NCBI GenBank assembly: GCA_020635915.1
Contig: JACJYU010000001.1
Coordinates: 1,526,501-1,590,500 of the forward strand
Direction of reading: 5' to 3'
Length of the DNA: 64,000 nt
Origin: Flammeovirgaceae bacterium
GTDB lineage: Bacteria; Bacteroidota; Bacteroidia; Cytophagales; Cyclobacteriaceae
Made by a program: the position numbers and the translations under genes. The notes below the pieces were generated by a model that did no database searches, was not told the origin of the DNA, and saw only the letters and a list, made by a program, of their open reading frames with translations. This document shows positions 11,347 through 20,377 of this stretch, piece by piece (positions within the stretch are counted from its first letter, which is position 1; each line of letters starts with the position of its first letter).

Positions 11347-14300
11347 ATGCTGAAATTTATTGCAAAGATACTGGGCTCTAAGTCTCAAAAAGACATCAAG
11401 AACATGATGCCACTGGTTGAACAAACCAAGGTCGAAGGCGAAAAATTGATTTCCCTTTCAAACGATGAGCTAAGGGCCAAGACCAAGGACATCCAAGCCC
11501 ACATAGACCAGAAATTAAAGCACATAGACGATAACCTGGCAAGCCTGCACCAGCGGATAGCCGACCATCCCGACCTGGACCTCAACGAAAAAGAATCGGT
11601 TTTCGCGGACATTGACCGGATCGAGAAAGAGCGGAACGAGGAATTGGAAACCGTTTTGATGGAAGTATTGCCACAGGCCTTTGCCATCGTGAAGGAAACC
11701 GCCAGGCGCTTCAAAGAAAACGAAGTGCTGGAGGTGACCGCCCTTGACTACGACAGGGCGATGGCCGCCACGCACGAAAACGTGAAAATCGAAGGGGAAA
11801 AGGCCCTATGGCAAAACCAATGGATGGCGGCAGGGAACCTCATCAAGTGGGACATGGTGCACTACGATGTGCAGATCATCGGTGGCATAGTGTTGCACCA
11901 GGGAAAAATCGCGGAGATGGCGACAGGTGAAGGGAAAACCCTGGTGGCCACTTTTCCCACTTTCCTCAATGCGTTGGCCAAAAGGGGGGTACATATCGTC
12001 ACCGTCAACACTTACCTGGCACAACGCGACAGCGAATGGATGGCCCCCTTGTTCCAGTTCCATGGGCTTACCGTGGATTGCATAGACAAGCACCAGCCCA
12101 ACTCCCATGAAAGGAGAAAAGCCTACGAGGCGGACGTCACCTACGGGACCAACAACGAGTTTGGTTTTGACTACCTCCGCGACAACATGGCCCGCGACCC
12201 GGAAGAACTCGTACAGCGCAGGGGCCACCATTATGCCATGGTGGACGAAGTGGACAGCGTATTGATAGACGAGGCCAGGACGCCCCTGATTATTTCCGGG
12301 CCCATCCCAAAGGGCGATGAGCACGAATTTTACGACCTAAAGCCCCGCGTGCACAAAATTGTGGAGGCACAAAAAAAACTGGTGACACAACTCCTGAACG
12401 AGGCCAAAAAACTAATCGCGGACGGAAACGAAAAGGAGGGCGGCCTTGCCCTGTTCCGGGCCCACAGGGGCATGCCCAAACACAAGCCCCTGATCAAGTT
12501 CCTCAGCGAAACCGGCATGCGGAACATCCTCCAAAAGACGGAAAACTATTACCTGCAGGACAATAAAAAAATGATGCCCGAGGCGGACAAGCCGCTATTC
12601 TTTACCATTGACGAAAAAGACAATACCATTGACCTTACCGACAATGGGCTTGACCTGATCACGGGCGAAGGGGAAGACCCGAAATTCTTCATCCTCCCGG
12701 AAATTGGGGTGGAGCTTGACAAAATCGAAAAGGACAATGGCATTGCCAGTGAAGAAAGGTTTCAGAAAAAAGAAGAATTGATCCGGGACTATACCGCAAA
12801 AGCCCAGCGCATCCACAGCATCAACCAACTGCTGAAAGCCTATACCCTGTTTGAGCGGGACACCGAATACATCATCGTTGAGGGAAAGGTTAAAATTGTG
12901 GATGAGCAAACGGGCCGTGTGCTGGACGGAAGACGGTACTCCGATGGCCTGCACCAGGCCATTGAAGCAAAGGAAAACGTAAAGGTGGAAGATGCCACGC
13001 AAACCTATGCCACCATTACCCTTCAAAATTATTTTAGGATGTACCATAAGCTGGCCGGCATGACCGGTACGGCAGAAACGGAGGCAGGCGAGTTTTGGGA
13101 CATCTATAAACTGGACGTGGTGGTCATCCCTACCAATAAGCCCGTTGTCAGGAACGACATGGACGACCTGGTATTTAAAACCGTACGGGAAAAATTCAAT
13201 GCGGTGGTGGAGGAGATCGTGCGGCTCACCGAAGAGGGTAGGCCGGTGCTGGTGGGCACCACATCGGTGGAAATATCCGAGCTGATCAGCAGGATGCTCC
13301 AATTGAAGAAGATCAAGCACCAGGTGCTTAACGCCAAGCACCACCAGAAAGAAGCCGAGATAGTGGCAGAGGCCGGAAAACCGGGAAGCGTAACGATTGC
13401 CACCAACATGGCCGGCCGGGGTACCGATATTAAACTGTCGCCAGATTCCAAGGCGGCCGGGGGGTTGGCCATCCTGGGCACCGAACGGCACGAGTCGCGG
13501 AGGGTGGACAGGCAGCTTAGGGGCAGGGCCGGCCGCCAGGGGGACCCGGGGTCGTCCAAGTTCTATGTCTCCCTGGAAGACAACCTGATGCGGCTGTTCA
13601 TGCCGGAGCGCATCGCGCGGATCATGGACCGGCTCGGGCTAAAGGAGGGGGAGGTGATTTCCCATTCGATGGTGACCAATTCAATAGAGAGGGCACAAAA
13701 GAAAGTGGAAGAAAACAACTTCGGGATACGCAAGCGGTTGCTGGAGTATGACGATGTAATGAACTCGCAACGCGAGGTGATCTACAAGCGGAGGAAAAAC
13801 GCATTGTTTGGCGAACGCCTGAAACTCGACATCCTCACCATGCTGTACGATACCTGTGAAGATATTGTGGCCAACGGGAAAGCCGCGGACAGCCTGGAGG
13901 ATTTCAAGCTCAACGTAATGGGTTTATTGGGGTTTGATTTTACCATCAACGATGAAGGGTTTAAAGGATCTGACGTAAGCCAGTTGGCCGAAAAACTTTA
14001 TGACGAAGCCCTTAAGCACTATCAGCAAAAGAATGCCAGCGTGGCCGAAAAAGCGCTGCCGGTCATTACCGAAATAAACAAAACCAGGGGGGCCACTATT
14101 GAAAACATCCTGGTGCCTTTTACCGATGGCGTCAAACAAATAGGCGTGACCGCGAACCTGAAAAAATGCGTGGAGACGAAAAATTCGGAACTGGTCCATG
14201 CCATGGAAAAAATGATCACCCTGGCCATCATTGACCAGCAGTGGAAAGAACACCTTCGCGATATGGACGATTTGAAGCAGTCTGTCCAAAATGCCGTGTA

Positions 14301-14700
14301 CGAACAAAAGGACCCGCTCTTGATCTATAAGTTCGAAGGCTTTGAGGCCTTCAAACGTTTTATTGCCAAAGTAAACGAAGAGACCGCATCGTTTTTGATG
14401 AAGGCGGATATCCCTGTACGTGAACCGGAGCAGGTACAGGAGGCCCGGTCACAAAGGAGGGAAAGGCTTAAAGAGCAGAAAGAGGAGTCCAGGTCATTGC
14501 TCCAAGGAGGGCAATCCCAGCCACAGGGCAATCGGCCGCCCGTTGAGGAGAAAGTGCAGCCGGTAAAGTCCGAAAAAATTGCCGGCAGGAACGATAAGGT
14601 GAGCGTACAGTATACGGACGGCAAAGTGTTGAAGGACGTGAAGTTCAAAAAAGTGGAGGATGACGTGAAAAACGGAAAATGTATTGTGATAGAACAATAG
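11347..14700 (+). CDS. secA: Preprotein translocase ATPase SecA
   Basis: SecA drives Sec-dependent export through SecYEG. The 1117-residue protein has Walker A ATGEGKT, Walker B VDEVDSVLIDEARTPLIISG, the DEAD motor core with TNMAGRGTDIKL and QLRGRAGRQGDPG, the preprotein-crosslinking region and the helical scaffold. It is longer than the E. coli protein because of Bacteroidota-type insertions (residues about 20-60 and around 345-420). The C-terminal zinc-binding motif (CxCxSGKKYKxCH) is absent: after GRNDKVSVQY the chain ends in a different basic tail. ATG at 11347 gives the usual MLKFIAKILG start. The SPOR lipoprotein gene follows almost directly. Confidence 0.97.
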   Translation: MLKFIAKILGSKSQKDIKNMMPLVEQTKVEGEKLISLSNDELRAKTKDIQAHIDQKLKHIDDNLASLHQRIADHPDLDLNEKESVFADIDRIEKERNEELETVLMEVLPQAFAIVKETARRFKENEVLEVTALDYDRAMAATHENVKIEGEKALWQNQWMAAGNLIKWDMVHYDVQIIGGIVLHQGKIAEMATGEGKTLVATFPTFLNALAKRGVHIVTVNTYLAQRDSEWMAPLFQFHGLTVDCIDKHQPNSHERRKAYEADVTYGTNNEFGFDYLRDNMARDPEELVQRRGHHYAMVDEVDSVLIDEARTPLIISGPIPKGDEHEFYDLKPRVHKIVEAQKKLVTQLLNEAKKLIADGNEKEGGLALFRAHRGMPKHKPLIKFLSETGMRNILQKTENYYLQDNKKMMPEADKPLFFTIDEKDNTIDLTDNGLDLITGEGEDPKFFILPEIGVELDKIEKDNGIASEERFQKKEELIRDYTAKAQRIHSINQLLKAYTLFERDTEYIIVEGKVKIVDEQTGRVLDGRRYSDGLHQAIEAKENVKVEDATQTYATITLQNYFRMYHKLAGMTGTAETEAGEFWDIYKLDVVVIPTNKPVVRNDMDDLVFKTVREKFNAVVEEIVRLTEEGRPVLVGTTSVEISELISRMLQLKKIKHQVLNAKHHQKEAEIVAEAGKPGSVTIATNMAGRGTDIKLSPDSKAAGGLAILGTERHESRRVDRQLRGRAGRQGDPGSSKFYVSLEDNLMRLFMPERIARIMDRLGLKEGEVISHSMVTNSIERAQKKVEENNFGIRKRLLEYDDVMNSQREVIYKRRKNALFGERLKLDILTMLYDTCEDIVANGKAADSLEDFKLNVMGLLGFDFTINDEGFKGSDVSQLAEKLYDEALKHYQQKNASVAEKALPVITEINKTRGATIENILVPFTDGVKQIGVTANLKKCVETKNSELVHAMEKMITLAIIDQQWKEHLRDMDDLKQSVQNAVYEQKDPLLIYKFEGFEAFKRFIAKVNEETASFLMKADIPVREPEQVQEARSQRRERLKEQKEESRSLLQGGQSQPQGNRPPVEEKVQPVKSEKIAGRNDKVSVQYTDGKVLKDVKFKKVEDDVKNGKCIVIEQ

Positions 14701-14702
14701 CA

Positions 14703-15248
14703 ATGGCACCGAACAAGTTATTGATACGAATGAAACCCTATGCCATGAACCTCGGCCTGGCCTTGCTGCTGCTTCAGGTTTCCTGTGTGGCCCAGCAATC
14801 GGGCGTCAATGCCACCGATGGCACGTATACGGAAGACCTTACGGCCGTGCGCCCCTCTTATGGCTACGGGGAAGACAGGGATTCAATGGAAGTGAGGCCC
14901 CTCCCCACGGAAAAAAACCCGGCAATGGCCGCCACAAACACGGTGAACACCAGAGTGGATGTGGTAATGGACAGCCTTGACAAGTTGAACCAGCTCAGGA
15001 AATACATCGATGGCTTCACCATTCAGATCTATTCGGGGCCAAAAAGGGACGAGGCGCTGGGGGCCAAGGCCAAAATGGTAAAAGCCTTCGGGGACGATCT
15101 TGAAGCGGACATTCAATACACACAACCCAAATTCAGGGTGACCGTGGGCAAATACTTTTCAAAACTGGAAGCCCAAAAGGACCTCATGCGCCTGAAGGGT
15201 TCCTTCCCCAATGCCATACTCGTTCCCGAAAAGGTACCCATCCGGTAA
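14703..15248 (+). CDS. SPOR domain lipoprotein
   Basis: The 181-residue product has a basic N-terminus, a hydrophobic segment and a lipobox LLQVSC (Cys28), so it is probably an envelope lipoprotein. A low-complexity linker follows and then a SPOR domain (about residues 102-178: GFTIQIYSGPKRDEA to NAILVPEKV). SPOR domains bind denuded glycans at division sites. I used the ATG at 14703, two bases after the secA stop; ATG at 14730 is also possible and keeps the same lipobox. It is two bases upstream of the M20 gene. SPOR assignment is fairly secure; the specific role is unknown. Confidence 0.82.
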   Translation: MAPNKLLIRMKPYAMNLGLALLLLQVSCVAQQSGVNATDGTYTEDLTAVRPSYGYGEDRDSMEVRPLPTEKNPAMAATNTVNTRVDVVMDSLDKLNQLRKYIDGFTIQIYSGPKRDEALGAKAKMVKAFGDDLEADIQYTQPKFRVTVGKYFSKLEAQKDLMRLKGSFPNAILVPEKVPIR

Positions 15249-15250
15249 CA

Positions 15251-16444
15251 ATGCCTTTGCTCGACACCATTAGGCAATTGTCCGAAACCTATTTCGATGA
15301 CACGCGGAATGCCAGAAGGCACCTGCATGCCCATCCGGAGTTGTCGTACCAGGAGGTCAACACTGCGAAGTTCGTTGCCAAAAAACTAACTGAATATGGG
15401 ATGGCCCCGGCAAAAGGCATTGCCAAAACGGGTGTGGTGGCAATGATAGAGGGAAAAAATGCCTCCAAAAAAACAATTGCCCTCAGGGCAGACATGGATG
15501 CCTTGCCCATTCAGGAAACAAATGAGGTGGGCTACAAGTCCACGGCACCAGGGGTCATGCACGCCTGCGGGCACGATGTGCACACCGCCTCTTTATTAAC
15601 GGCCGCCAGGATTTTGTTTGAACTAAAAGACCGGTTTGAAGGCACCATAAAACTGATTTTTCAACCCGGGGAAGAAAAAGCCCCCGGGGGGGCATCCCTG
15701 ATGATAAAAGGCGGGGTGCTGGAAAACCCCGCCCCCTCGCACATCCTGGGCCAACATGTCATGCCCCTCCTTCCCGTAGGGAAAATCGGGTTTAGGGAAG
15801 GAATGTACATGGCCAGTTGTGACGAAATCTACCTTACCGTTATTGGAAAAGGCGGGCATGGTGCCGCCCCGGAACTGGCCATTGACCCGATCGTAATGGC
15901 ATCGCATATTATCATTGCCCTGCAGCAGGTCATTAGCAGGAACGCCAGCCCCAAACAACCCACCGTGCTCACCTTTGGAAACATTGTGGGAAAGGGCGCC
16001 ACCAATATTATCCCCGATGAGGTGAGGATTGCCGGCACTTTCCGGGCCATGGACGAAGAATGGAGGGCCGCGGCCTTGGATAAAATAAAAAAGATGGCGG
16101 AAAGCCTGGCCATAGGGATGGGGGGCAAGTGTGAAGTGGAAATCGTCAAAGGGTACCCCTGCCTTATAAACGATACTGCCCTTACGCGCAGGGCAAAAGC
16201 GGCCGCGGCCCAATATGTGGGGGAAGGCAACGTGGTGGACATTGACCTTACGTTGGGGGCAGAAGATTTTTCCTACTACTCCCAGGCCATCCCGGCATCA
16301 TTTTACCGGCTCGGCACAAGGAACGAGGCCCAAGGCATAACCTCTTATGTGCACACCCCCACATTTGATATTGATGAAGATGCCCTAAAGATTGCCCCGG
16401 GCCTTATGGCCTGGATGGCAGTCCACGAACTGGCCCTTCCCTGA
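15251..16444 (+). CDS. M20 family metallo-amidohydrolase (N-acyl amino acid hydrolase type)
   Basis: This 397-residue cytosolic enzyme belongs to the IAA-amino acid/hippurate hydrolase group. Key motifs are RRHLHAHPELSYQE, RADMDALPIQE, and the metal-binding MHACGHDVHTASLL; QPGEEKAPGGA carries the catalytic Glu pair and LGAEDFSYY is near the C-terminus. It would remove acyl groups from N-acyl amino acids; the natural substrate cannot be read from sequence. It starts two bases after the SPOR gene and converges with the DtxR-family gene. Confidence 0.92.
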   Translation: MPLLDTIRQLSETYFDDTRNARRHLHAHPELSYQEVNTAKFVAKKLTEYGMAPAKGIAKTGVVAMIEGKNASKKTIALRADMDALPIQETNEVGYKSTAPGVMHACGHDVHTASLLTAARILFELKDRFEGTIKLIFQPGEEKAPGGASLMIKGGVLENPAPSHILGQHVMPLLPVGKIGFREGMYMASCDEIYLTVIGKGGHGAAPELAIDPIVMASHIIIALQQVISRNASPKQPTVLTFGNIVGKGATNIIPDEVRIAGTFRAMDEEWRAAALDKIKKMAESLAIGMGGKCEVEIVKGYPCLINDTALTRRAKAAAAQYVGEGNVVDIDLTLGAEDFSYYSQAIPASFYRLGTRNEAQGITSYVHTPTFDIDEDALKIAPGLMAWMAVHELALP

Positions 16445-16452
16445 GGACAAAA

Positions 16453-17118
16453 CTAGAGGGCGGCCTTTTCCACCAATAATTTTTCGCAAACCAGGTGGCT
16501 CAGTATTTCCTTGCGCTTGCCGATGGACACGGACATAGTCCTGTCAAACGGCTCGATATTGTTTATTTTCAAATTGATCCCCAGCTTCATGTCCCTGCTG
16601 TTGAGGAATTTCAGGAAATCCGCAGATGAATTGAGCACTGCGGTCAGCGTAACCTCGTCCCCCTCATGGCAGTCGCTAAGTTTTTCATAGTGTTTCCATT
16701 CGATCTTCCCGGCCTTGTCGGGAATGGGCGAGCCATGGGGGTCTAGTTTGGGGTAGCCTAGCAATTCGTCCATTTTGTCAAAAAACGCAGGTGACCTGAC
16801 GTGCTCCACCTGCTCCGCAATGTCATGTACCTGCTCCCACCCAAACCCCATTTTTTCAACCAAAAACATCTCAGTAAGGCGGTGTTTCCTTACTATAATG
16901 GCAGCTTCCTTTTTTCCTTTTGGGGTAAGCTTCACCGGCTTATAGCTTTCATATTGCACCAGGCGCTTGGCCGCCAGTTTTTTCATCATACTGGTAACGG
17001 TGGGCATTTTGATGGCCAGGTGCCGGGCCAGGTCGTTTACCGGCACCTCATCGCCAGCCCCGGACAACGCCAGCAGTGCTTTCAGGTAATTTTCTTCGGC
17101 CAGGGAGTTCACCTTCAA
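16453..17118 (-). CDS. DtxR/MntR-family metal-dependent transcriptional regulator
   Basis: The 221-residue protein has an N-terminal winged helix (EENYLKALLAL, then ATMPTV-like recognition region IKMPTVTSMMKKL), a dimerisation and metal-binding domain with HRLTEMFLV and EQVEHVRSPAFFDKMDELLG, and a C-terminal FeoA/SH3-like domain. Members bind Fe(II) or Mn(II) and repress metal uptake genes. It diverges from a TonB receptor gene whose promoter contains a palindrome, so that receptor is the likely target. The start is uncertain: TTG at 17118 or GTG at 17112. Confidence 0.93.
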   Translation of the reverse strand: MKVNSLAEENYLKALLALSGAGDEVPVNDLARHLAIKMPTVTSMMKKLAAKRLVQYESYKPVKLTPKGKKEAAIIVRKHRLTEMFLVEKMGFGWEQVHDIAEQVEHVRSPAFFDKMDELLGYPKLDPHGSPIPDKAGKIEWKHYEKLSDCHEGDEVTLTAVLNSSADFLKFLNSRDMKLGINLKINNIEPFDRTMSVSIGKRKEILSHLVCEKLLVEKAAL

Positions 17119-17165
17119 AAATAGCGATTTTCAGGCTTTGCCAGGAAGTATATTTATCTAAATAT

Positions 17166-17196
17166 TTTGTTAGTGTATTCTAACTTTATACTTTTG
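17166..17196 (+). promoter_or_regulatory. Promoter of the TonB receptor gene
   Basis: A TTTG (17166-17169) and TACTTTTG (17189-17196) are separated by 19 bases, a full match to the Bacteroidota -33/-7 pattern, 18 bases before the ATG at 17215. Confidence 0.75.
17169..17184 (+). promoter_or_regulatory. Candidate operator for the DtxR-family regulator
   Basis: GTTAG-TGTATT-CTAAC is a palindrome with perfect 5-base arms and a 6-base spacer, lying exactly between the -33 and -7 elements. Binding here would block RNA polymerase. The half-site resembles the TTAGGTTAG half-sites of DtxR-type boxes. Its neighbour gene encodes a DtxR-family protein, which is the natural candidate ligand. Confidence 0.6.
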
Positions 17197-17214
17197 TTAA
17201 GAAAACCAATCCGC

Positions 17215-19503
17215 ATGAAGGCCATTGCCCTCCTTACCCTGTTGACTGCCCTCCCCCTGGCGCTGTCCGCCCAACGGGCCATTCACGGAACGGTGGCGGG
17301 CCCCGATGGCGAGGGGTTGCCGGGGGCAAGTATTTACCTGTACGCCAACCAACAGGTAGGGACCACCTCGAATGCCAACGGGGCGTTTCAACTGGTGGTC
17401 CCCGGCCATATCCCATCCCCCACCCTGATTGTCTCCTTTACCGGCTACCTGCCACAAACCATACCATTGGATGGCGTCAGGGATAGTTATGCAGTTGTTT
17501 TGAAAGAGGACATAAGCCAATTAAACGAAGTGGTGGTGGTTTCGGGCACATTGAAAGAGGTGTCCAAATTGGATAGCCCGGTGCCCATAGAAGTTTATAC
17601 CCCCACCTTCTTTATGAAAAACCCGGCCCCAAGCCTGTTTGAGTCCCTCACCAACGTAAATGGGGTGCGCCCCCAACTGAATTGCAATGTTTGCAATACT
17701 GGCGACATCCATATCAACGGATTGGAAGGGCCTTATACAATGGTGCTTATCGATGGAATGCCCATAGTCAGCGGGCTTTCTACAGTCTATGGCCTCACCG
17801 GCATCCCCAGTGCCTTGATCGACCGGGTAGAGATCGTAAAAGGCCCCGCCTCCACCCTATATGGTTCGGAAGCTGTAGGTGGCTTGGTCAACGTGATTAC
17901 CAAAAAGCCAGCCCGTGCCGATGATTTGTTCATCGACCAGTTTGCCACCTCCTGGGCGGAGTTCAACACGGACATCGGGCTGAAATACAACCTGGGGCAA
18001 AAGGCGCAATCCGTTGCCGGGATCAATTATTTCAATTACCAAAACCCCAAAGACAACAATGACGATGGCTTTACCGATATTACATTGTCCAACAGGCTCT
18101 CCCTTTTCAACAAGGTCGATTTTGGAAGAAAGCACAACCGGGCCTTTACCTTGGCCGGCAGGCTCAATTACGAAGACCGGTGGGGCGGGGACATGCGCTG
18201 GACTTCAGACTTCCGTGGGGGCGATAGCCTCTATGGCGAAAGCATTTATACCAAACGATGGGAAGTGTTCGGGGCGTACCAACTTCCGGTGGGCGAAAAG
18301 GTCATGTTCCGGTTTTCGGCCAACGGCCACAATCAAAATTCCTATTATGGAAAAACCCCTTACCTGGCCAACCAAAAAATAACCTTTGGCCAACTCACCT
18401 GGGACAAAGGGCGGGGGCCGCACGATATATTAATGGGGGCAGCCTTGCGCCACACCTGGTACGATGACGACACGCCTGCCACCTCTTCGGAAGACGGCAA
18501 AACAAACAACCCTTCAATAGTGTGGTTGCCCGGTGGCTTTGTGCAGGACGAAATCACGCTCTCTGCCCAAAGCAAAATACTGGCGGGCATTCGGTATGAT
18601 TACAACTCCATCCATGGAAACATCTTCACACCGCGGTTTAATTATAAATGGACTTCGAAGGACAAGCAGGACATCCTCCGCTTAAGCCTGGGCAATGGTT
18701 ACCGTGTGGCCAACGTGTTCACCGAAGACCATGCGGCCCTCACCGGTGCAAGGCAGGTGGTTTTCCTGGAAGACTTAAAGCCGGAAACCTCATGGAACGC
18801 CAATATCAACTATACCAAAAAGATTGTTGCCCGTACCGGCTTTATAAATATTGATGCCACCGCGTTTTATACCTATTTCAATAACAAAATTGTGCCCGAC
18901 TACCTCACCAACGCCAACCAGATCATTTATGCCAACCTGAACGGGCATGCGGTATCGGAGGGGCTGTCACTAAACGCGGACGTCAACTTTATCAGCGGCA
19001 TAAAGGTTATTGCAGGGGGCACCCTGATGAACGTGTTTACGGTCGAATTCGATGGGGCCGGAAACAAAGTCAAATCCAGGCAACTCCTTACCGAAAACTA
19101 TACGGCCGTATGGTCGGTCTCTATCCCTGTAACCCGTAGCCTGTCGATAGACTATACAGGAAACCTTTATGGCCCCATGCGCCTGCCCGTGCTGGGAAAA
19201 CTCGATCCCCGTCCATCCAAGTCCCCCGTATGGAGCATTCAAAATATCCAAATCACCAAAAACCTCAATGATCGCTGGTCCATCTATGGCGGTGTTAAAA
19301 ACCTCCTGGACTACACCCCTCCAAAAAACAGCATCGCCCGCTCCCACGACCCATTTGACAAGGAAGTGGCCTTTGACGAAAAGGGCAATCCCCTGCCTAC
19401 CCCCAGCAACCCGTATGCACTTACCTTCGACCCATCCTATGTATTCGCGCCCAACCAGGGCATAAGGATATTTGCCGGGATACGGTTCGGCCTGGCCCGG
19501 TAA
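17215..19503 (+). CDS. TonB-dependent outer membrane receptor, probably metal-chelate uptake
   Basis: The 762-residue protein has a signal peptide (residues 1-19), a carboxypeptidase-regulatory-like beta-sandwich (about 21-95), a plug domain (about 115-230) and a 22-strand barrel to the C-terminus. The plug has NCNVCN (Cys157 and Cys160) followed by DIHINGLEG and VEIVKGPASTLYGSEAVGG, the classic ligand-gated receptor core. The nearby DtxR-family gene suggests regulation by iron or manganese and uptake of a metal complex. ATG at 17215 is chosen because upstream codons lie in the promoter. No SusD partner gene is present, so a glycan receptor is unlikely. Confidence 0.93.
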   Translation: MKAIALLTLLTALPLALSAQRAIHGTVAGPDGEGLPGASIYLYANQQVGTTSNANGAFQLVVPGHIPSPTLIVSFTGYLPQTIPLDGVRDSYAVVLKEDISQLNEVVVVSGTLKEVSKLDSPVPIEVYTPTFFMKNPAPSLFESLTNVNGVRPQLNCNVCNTGDIHINGLEGPYTMVLIDGMPIVSGLSTVYGLTGIPSALIDRVEIVKGPASTLYGSEAVGGLVNVITKKPARADDLFIDQFATSWAEFNTDIGLKYNLGQKAQSVAGINYFNYQNPKDNNDDGFTDITLSNRLSLFNKVDFGRKHNRAFTLAGRLNYEDRWGGDMRWTSDFRGGDSLYGESIYTKRWEVFGAYQLPVGEKVMFRFSANGHNQNSYYGKTPYLANQKITFGQLTWDKGRGPHDILMGAALRHTWYDDDTPATSSEDGKTNNPSIVWLPGGFVQDEITLSAQSKILAGIRYDYNSIHGNIFTPRFNYKWTSKDKQDILRLSLGNGYRVANVFTEDHAALTGARQVVFLEDLKPETSWNANINYTKKIVARTGFINIDATAFYTYFNNKIVPDYLTNANQIIYANLNGHAVSEGLSLNADVNFISGIKVIAGGTLMNVFTVEFDGAGNKVKSRQLLTENYTAVWSVSIPVTRSLSIDYTGNLYGPMRLPVLGKLDPRPSKSPVWSIQNIQITKNLNDRWSIYGGVKNLLDYTPPKNSIARSHDPFDKEVAFDEKGNPLPTPSNPYALTFDPSYVFAPNQGIRIFAGIRFGLAR

Positions 19504-19523
19504 CGGGGGAGCCGCACACGCAT

Positions 19524-19560
19524 AGGGACCAGGCCATACACATTTTTTTGGCCTGACCCT
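19524..19560 (+). terminator. Possible hairpin after the TonB receptor gene
   Basis: Arms AGGGACCAGGCCA and TGGCCTGACCCT pair with one bulge around a loop that contains a seven-T run. It is not a standard terminator because the T-run is in the loop, not after the stem. Confidence 0.3.
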
Positions 19561-19610
19561 TTAAAAGGCGCATTCCACAAGTGGTTAAATTGCTATATTG
19601 CCTTTTTGAA

Positions 19611-19976
19611 ATGATGGAAGGAATCAAAGACACCTTGTTGAAATTTTTGAGGATAGACAACCTCGCCAGTAATGTTTCGGGGTATGTGGAAACACGTGTA
19701 AAACTTCTTAAGATCGAAATAAAAGAAGATGTGGCCAAAATCCTTTCCCAAGGCCTGGCCCAGGCCACAATAATCCTCTTTGCTTTTTTGTTTTTAATAT
19801 TCTTTAGCCTGGGGATGGCCGAGTACCTCAACACCCTGTTTGTCCATTCCTATGAAGGGTACCTGATCGTGTCCGGGGCATATTTCCTTTTGTTTTTGGC
19901 CTTCCTGGTCTTTAGGAAACCCATATACAGGTTTTTTGAAAAGCATTTGTCCGACCTGATCAATAAGAACGAGTAG
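19611..19976 (+). CDS. Holin-like membrane protein (Phage_holin_3_6 family)
   Basis: The 121-residue protein has an amphipathic N-terminal region with YVETRVKLLKIEIKED and two hydrophobic segments (about residues 47-70 and 80-102). This matches the widespread Holin-X/phage_holin_3_6 family, which is common in bacterial chromosomes without phages and often lies beside YtxH-like stress proteins. There is no phage gene near it, so the name does not imply a prophage. ATG at 19611 is chosen over an upstream GTG. It is nine bases from the next gene, likely an operon. Confidence 0.75.
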   Translation: MMEGIKDTLLKFLRIDNLASNVSGYVETRVKLLKIEIKEDVAKILSQGLAQATIILFAFLFLIFFSLGMAEYLNTLFVHSYEGYLIVSGAYFLLFLAFLVFRKPIYRFFEKHLSDLINKNE

Positions 19977-19984
19977 CAAGGGCT

Positions 19985-20377
19985 ATGAAAAATTTGGCAA
20001 ACCCCGGAATTGAAAAACAGAAGTTGAGAAAGGCCTCGGCCCTTTACAAAAAGGAAATGGAGGACGAAATCAAATCCATTTCGAAGGCCACCGAAAAGTT
20101 TTTTACCAATGCGTTGATTATCGGTGGTGCCCTTGCCCTTACCTACCTGGCGGTAACACAACTTACCGGTGCAAAATCGAAGAAAAAGAAATCCAGGCCA
20201 AAAAAAGACGATACCGAAGAGGGGGTTGATGACAACCCAGGGCCTTCTTCCCAAAGCGTGCTGTCGCGGGTGGGCGGTATCCTGGCCACCCAGGCCACCC
20301 TGGCGTTGCTCGGGCTTGCCAAAGAAAAACTGACGGAATATTTGGAAAGCAGAAAAGGTGACGATGAAGGTTCTTGA
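19985..20377 (+). CDS. Small membrane-associated hypothetical protein
   Basis: The 130-residue product has a charged N-terminus, one hydrophobic segment (about residues 41-62), a Lys-rich linker rich in KKKKSRPKK, and a C-terminal helix with LSRVGGILATQATLALLGLAKEKLTEYL. I cannot name a family. Its place between a holin-like gene and the GGGP synthase gene, with the latter starting inside its last codons (14-base overlap), supports being a real, co-transcribed gene. Confidence 0.7.
   Translation: MKNLANPGIEKQKLRKASALYKKEMEDEIKSISKATEKFFTNALIIGGALALTYLAVTQLTGAKSKKKKSRPKKDDTEEGVDDNPGPSSQSVLSRVGGILATQATLALLGLAKEKLTEYLESRKGDDEGS

Noticed and set aside
12595..13491. Long open frame antisense to secA
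   Set aside because: It lies wholly inside the conserved secA frame, has no start context or domain signal, and mirrors its G+C-rich third positions; a shadow frame.
19611..20377. Possible prophage remnant from the holin-like protein
   Set aside because: The family is common outside phages, and no other phage gene, attachment site or tRNA duplication is present.
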